Assembly (NCBI GenBank): GCA_900095095.1
Contig: FMBT01000380.1
Location: 119,451-183,450 of the forward strand
Direction: 5' to 3'
Origin: Fragilariopsis cylindrus CCMP1102
Lineage: Eukaryota > Bacillariophyta > Bacillariophyceae > Bacillariales > Bacillariaceae
Length of the DNA stretch: 64,000 bases
Position numbers and translations under genes: made by a program. A model generated the notes under the pieces. That model saw only the letters and a list, made by a program, of their open reading frames with translations, was not told the origin of the DNA and searched no databases. Positions 63,410 to 64,000 of this stretch are shown here, piece by piece (positions within the stretch are counted from its first letter, which is position 1; every line of letters starts with the position of its first letter).

Positions 63410-64000
63410 GGTGCCGTAGAAGTGGTTCGTTATCGTTTCGTTTCGTTTGATTTGATCTTGAGAGATGGGAGGATAATAATTCGATTGATATATGCTTCTG
63501 ATTCTTGTGTTTGTGTTTGTGTTTGCTTGTGTTTGTGTTTGCTATTTATTTTATTTTTATGAGAGAAATAAAAAACGAATGAATGCGAATGACAATGAAA
63601 CACTTGGTCACTTGGGTGTAAGTCGCCGGATGTATAATATCTCTCGCGTTTTATCTTCTTTACTTTTTCTACTTTCTTTGTTGTCGTCGGTGAAAAAGAG
63701 GTGCGAATCGCAATCGTATCAATAGTCAAAAATGACAAGAATCAACGTACGTGTTCACTAACTTGTGTTTTTTTGAAACATACTTCGCTCTACTATTGTG
63801 CACTAACGGCTAATACTTAGTCGTGCTTTACCGCTTGAGCGTTTAGTGAGTGACTGAATTTGAATTAGTCAGAATTACGGTACTGGCGTCATGACGTCAT
63901 ATATTATTATTTAACGTGATAACGGCATCAAATGTTGATAAGAACAAAAGAATTATTTTCCACAATTAAACAAAAAATGCTATGTCATCGATCGTGTGTA
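63410..64000. other. 5' flank of the TspO-like gene, no other gene seen
   Basis: Contains TGTTTG repeats near 63510-63540. Open frames at 63430-63738 (-) and 63492-63725 (+) are opposite-strand products of this low-complexity DNA. Confidence 0.45.

Overview
The window looks like nuclear DNA of a diatom (Bacillariophyta), probably a pennate one; the genus is not certain. Evidence: AT-rich, microsatellite-rich spacers; short GT-AG introns (96 to 248 bp); secretory leaders followed by an ASAFAP-like Ala-Phe junction, typical of plastid targeting, on pyruvate kinase and ascorbate peroxidase; a protein with two DUF6824 domains; a cyclase-phosphodiesterase fusion; and acidic or repeat-rich membrane proteins of the kind found at diatom cell surfaces.

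Layout. 1.1-4.4 kb: three-exon DUF6824 protein with a long glutamine-rich tail (+). 8.0-9.3 kb: ankyrin-like protein (-). 10.4-12.9 kb: sulfotransferase-like type II membrane protein (-). 15.2-17.2 kb: plastid-type pyruvate kinase, two exons (-). 18.8-20.6 kb: a degenerate tRNA-like element, then a decayed, shortened relative of the 8-9 kb ankyrin-like gene. 21.2-22.7 kb: F-box protein whose C-terminal half carries the cysteine signature of archaemetzincins but has lost the zinc-binding HExxH. 23.1-23.5 kb: a pentamer/decamer satellite. 25.2-30.1 kb: five-exon membrane nucleotide cyclase fused to a cyclic-nucleotide phosphodiesterase. 30.6-31.2 kb: small unknown gene. 31.2-36.0 kb: gene-poor stretch with several local duplications. 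36.1-37.1 kb: membrane protein with an EF-hand loop and Ser-Ala repeats. 37.6-39.5 kb: decayed acyltransferase of the wax ester synthase/DGAT type (-). 39.8-41.4 kb: PAF-acetylhydrolase-like hydrolase. 43.6-45.0 kb: plastid-type ascorbate peroxidase. 47.4-48.2 kb: acidic type I membrane protein.

49.95-60.28 kb is the highlight: an apparently complete, young retroelement of the DIRS/Ngaro/PAT kind on the minus strand. Its termini are split direct repeats in the order A1 - ORFs - B1 - A2 - B2. It encodes a Gag-like protein, reverse transcriptase/RNase H, an overlapping tyrosine recombinase with R, HxxR and Tyr visible, and an extra 585-residue ORF I cannot assign. A 64-residue ORF in its leader looks like a duplicated piece of Gag. 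The element sits between two divergent genes for type I membrane proteins (49.1-49.7 kb and 60.6-61.5 kb). Both appear frameshifted in their cytoplasmic tails, as does the next gene, a TspO-like multi-pass membrane protein at 62.4-63.4 kb.

All calls come from reading the sequence and the translations; no database search was possible. Exon joins were checked by hand for frame and GT-AG ends.
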